Shown: positions 63,738 to 64,000 of the stretch, one piece after another
Layout: each line of letters starts with the position of its first letter
Position numbering within the stretch: the stretch's first letter is position 1
Assembly: GCF_000238275.3 (NCBI RefSeq)
Contig: NZ_AHCF03000002.1
Span: forward strand, 124,001-188,000
Length of the DNA stretch: 64,000 bases
From: Pseudoalteromonas undina
GTDB lineage: Bacteria > Pseudomonadota > Gammaproteobacteria > Enterobacterales > Alteromonadaceae
Reading direction: 5' to 3'
The notes under the pieces: model-generated
What the model saw: only the letters and a program-made list of their open reading frames with translations
Told to the model about the DNA's origin: nothing
Databases searched by the model: none
Program-made: the position numbers and the translations under genes

Positions 63738-64000
63738 CTAAATCATGTCTGTAGGGTCTACGTCTAAACTCCAGCGAACTTTTTGAGCTAGTTTACTGGT
63801 GCTGAGATAATTAACCATTTGTGCAAGATACGGGTGTAAAATGCGTCGATCTTGCGCTTGAATATGTAATTGAAAACGATACATCCCCGCAATCTTTTCT
63901 AAAGGCGCAGGGATAGGTCCAAGCAATTGTATACCAGATACCCCATTGACAGGAACCAAATCCGTTAGAAAGTCGACGACTTGCTTAATGTTATGTCCCT
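63738..64000 (-). CDS. priA: Primosomal protein N' (PriA), C-terminal part
   Basis: These are the last 87 or so codons of the PriA replication-restart helicase. The gene runs out of the window at 64000. The visible part includes LLGPIPAPLEKIAGMYRFQLHIQ and ends KVRWSLDVDPTDMI, very close to the end of E. coli PriA (RKVKWVLDVDP). This region is the small C-terminal domain; the helicase motifs lie outside. ftsN starts 20 bases after its stop. Confidence 0.9.
   Translation of the reverse strand, partial: GHNIKQVVDFLTDLVPVNGVSGIQLLGPIPAPLEKIAGMYRFQLHIQAQDRRILHPYLAQMVNYLSTSKLAQKVRWSLDVDPTDMI

Overview
The window is ordinary chromosomal DNA from an AT-rich marine gammaproteobacterium. Gene order and protein similarity to remembered Alteromonadales and E. 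coli genes fit Pseudoalteromonas best, but this is an inference from recall and no database was searched. Coding density is high. I see no tRNA, rRNA, CRISPR array, prophage, insertion sequence or integron.

Layout: (1) 1-3.9 kb, end of the str operon (rpsG, fusA, tuf) with a decayed second copy of the tuf 3' end and terminator. (2) 4.1-14.3 kb, accessory metabolism and envelope genes: a double VOC protein, a small acidic protein coupled to the cis/trans fatty acid isomerase cti, a hybrid histidine kinase, modF, a TraB/GumN protein, and the lipid A modification pair eptA-dgkA behind a perfect PmrA-type box. (3) 14.5-20.3 kb, ilvGMDA with an unannotated branched-chain leader peptide and attenuator. 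(4) 20.3-30.5 kb, a membrane-anchored NMT1/THI5-like protein, a methyltransferase, can, an oxidoreductase, ubiK, rep, a GAF-GGDEF protein with a decayed EAL domain, cytochrome c5 and elbB. (5) 30.8-40.8 kb, polA to hemN/darP. In E. coli this stretch runs polA-spf-yihA-csrC-yihI-hemN. Here the same frame holds two unannotated RNA candidates: a roughly 110-nt RNA after polA, and a roughly 310-nt RNA rich in GGA motifs just before yihI that looks like a CsrB/CsrC-type sponge. (6) 40.9-49.8 kb, pmbA, a 32-bp perfect palindrome, dciA, an M13 peptidase, mutT and secA. (7) 49.8-58.5 kb, the histidine utilisation genes hutHU-hutC / hutI with a HutC operator in the divergent gap. hutG stands apart behind rraA, and a degenerate GGDEF/EAL membrane protein sits between. 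(8) 58.8-64 kb, a chemoreceptor, a DUF971 protein, hslVU with a sigma-32-type promoter and leader hairpin, ftsN, and the end of priA.

The strongest leads are the Csr-type RNA (37.1-37.4 kb), the polA-adjacent RNA (33.9-34.0 kb), the ilv attenuator, and the PmrA box upstream of eptA. All four lie in non-coding sequence that a protein-only annotation would leave blank. Several gene starts are set internal to the longest open frame because homology and a Shine-Dalgarno sequence agree; each case is noted.
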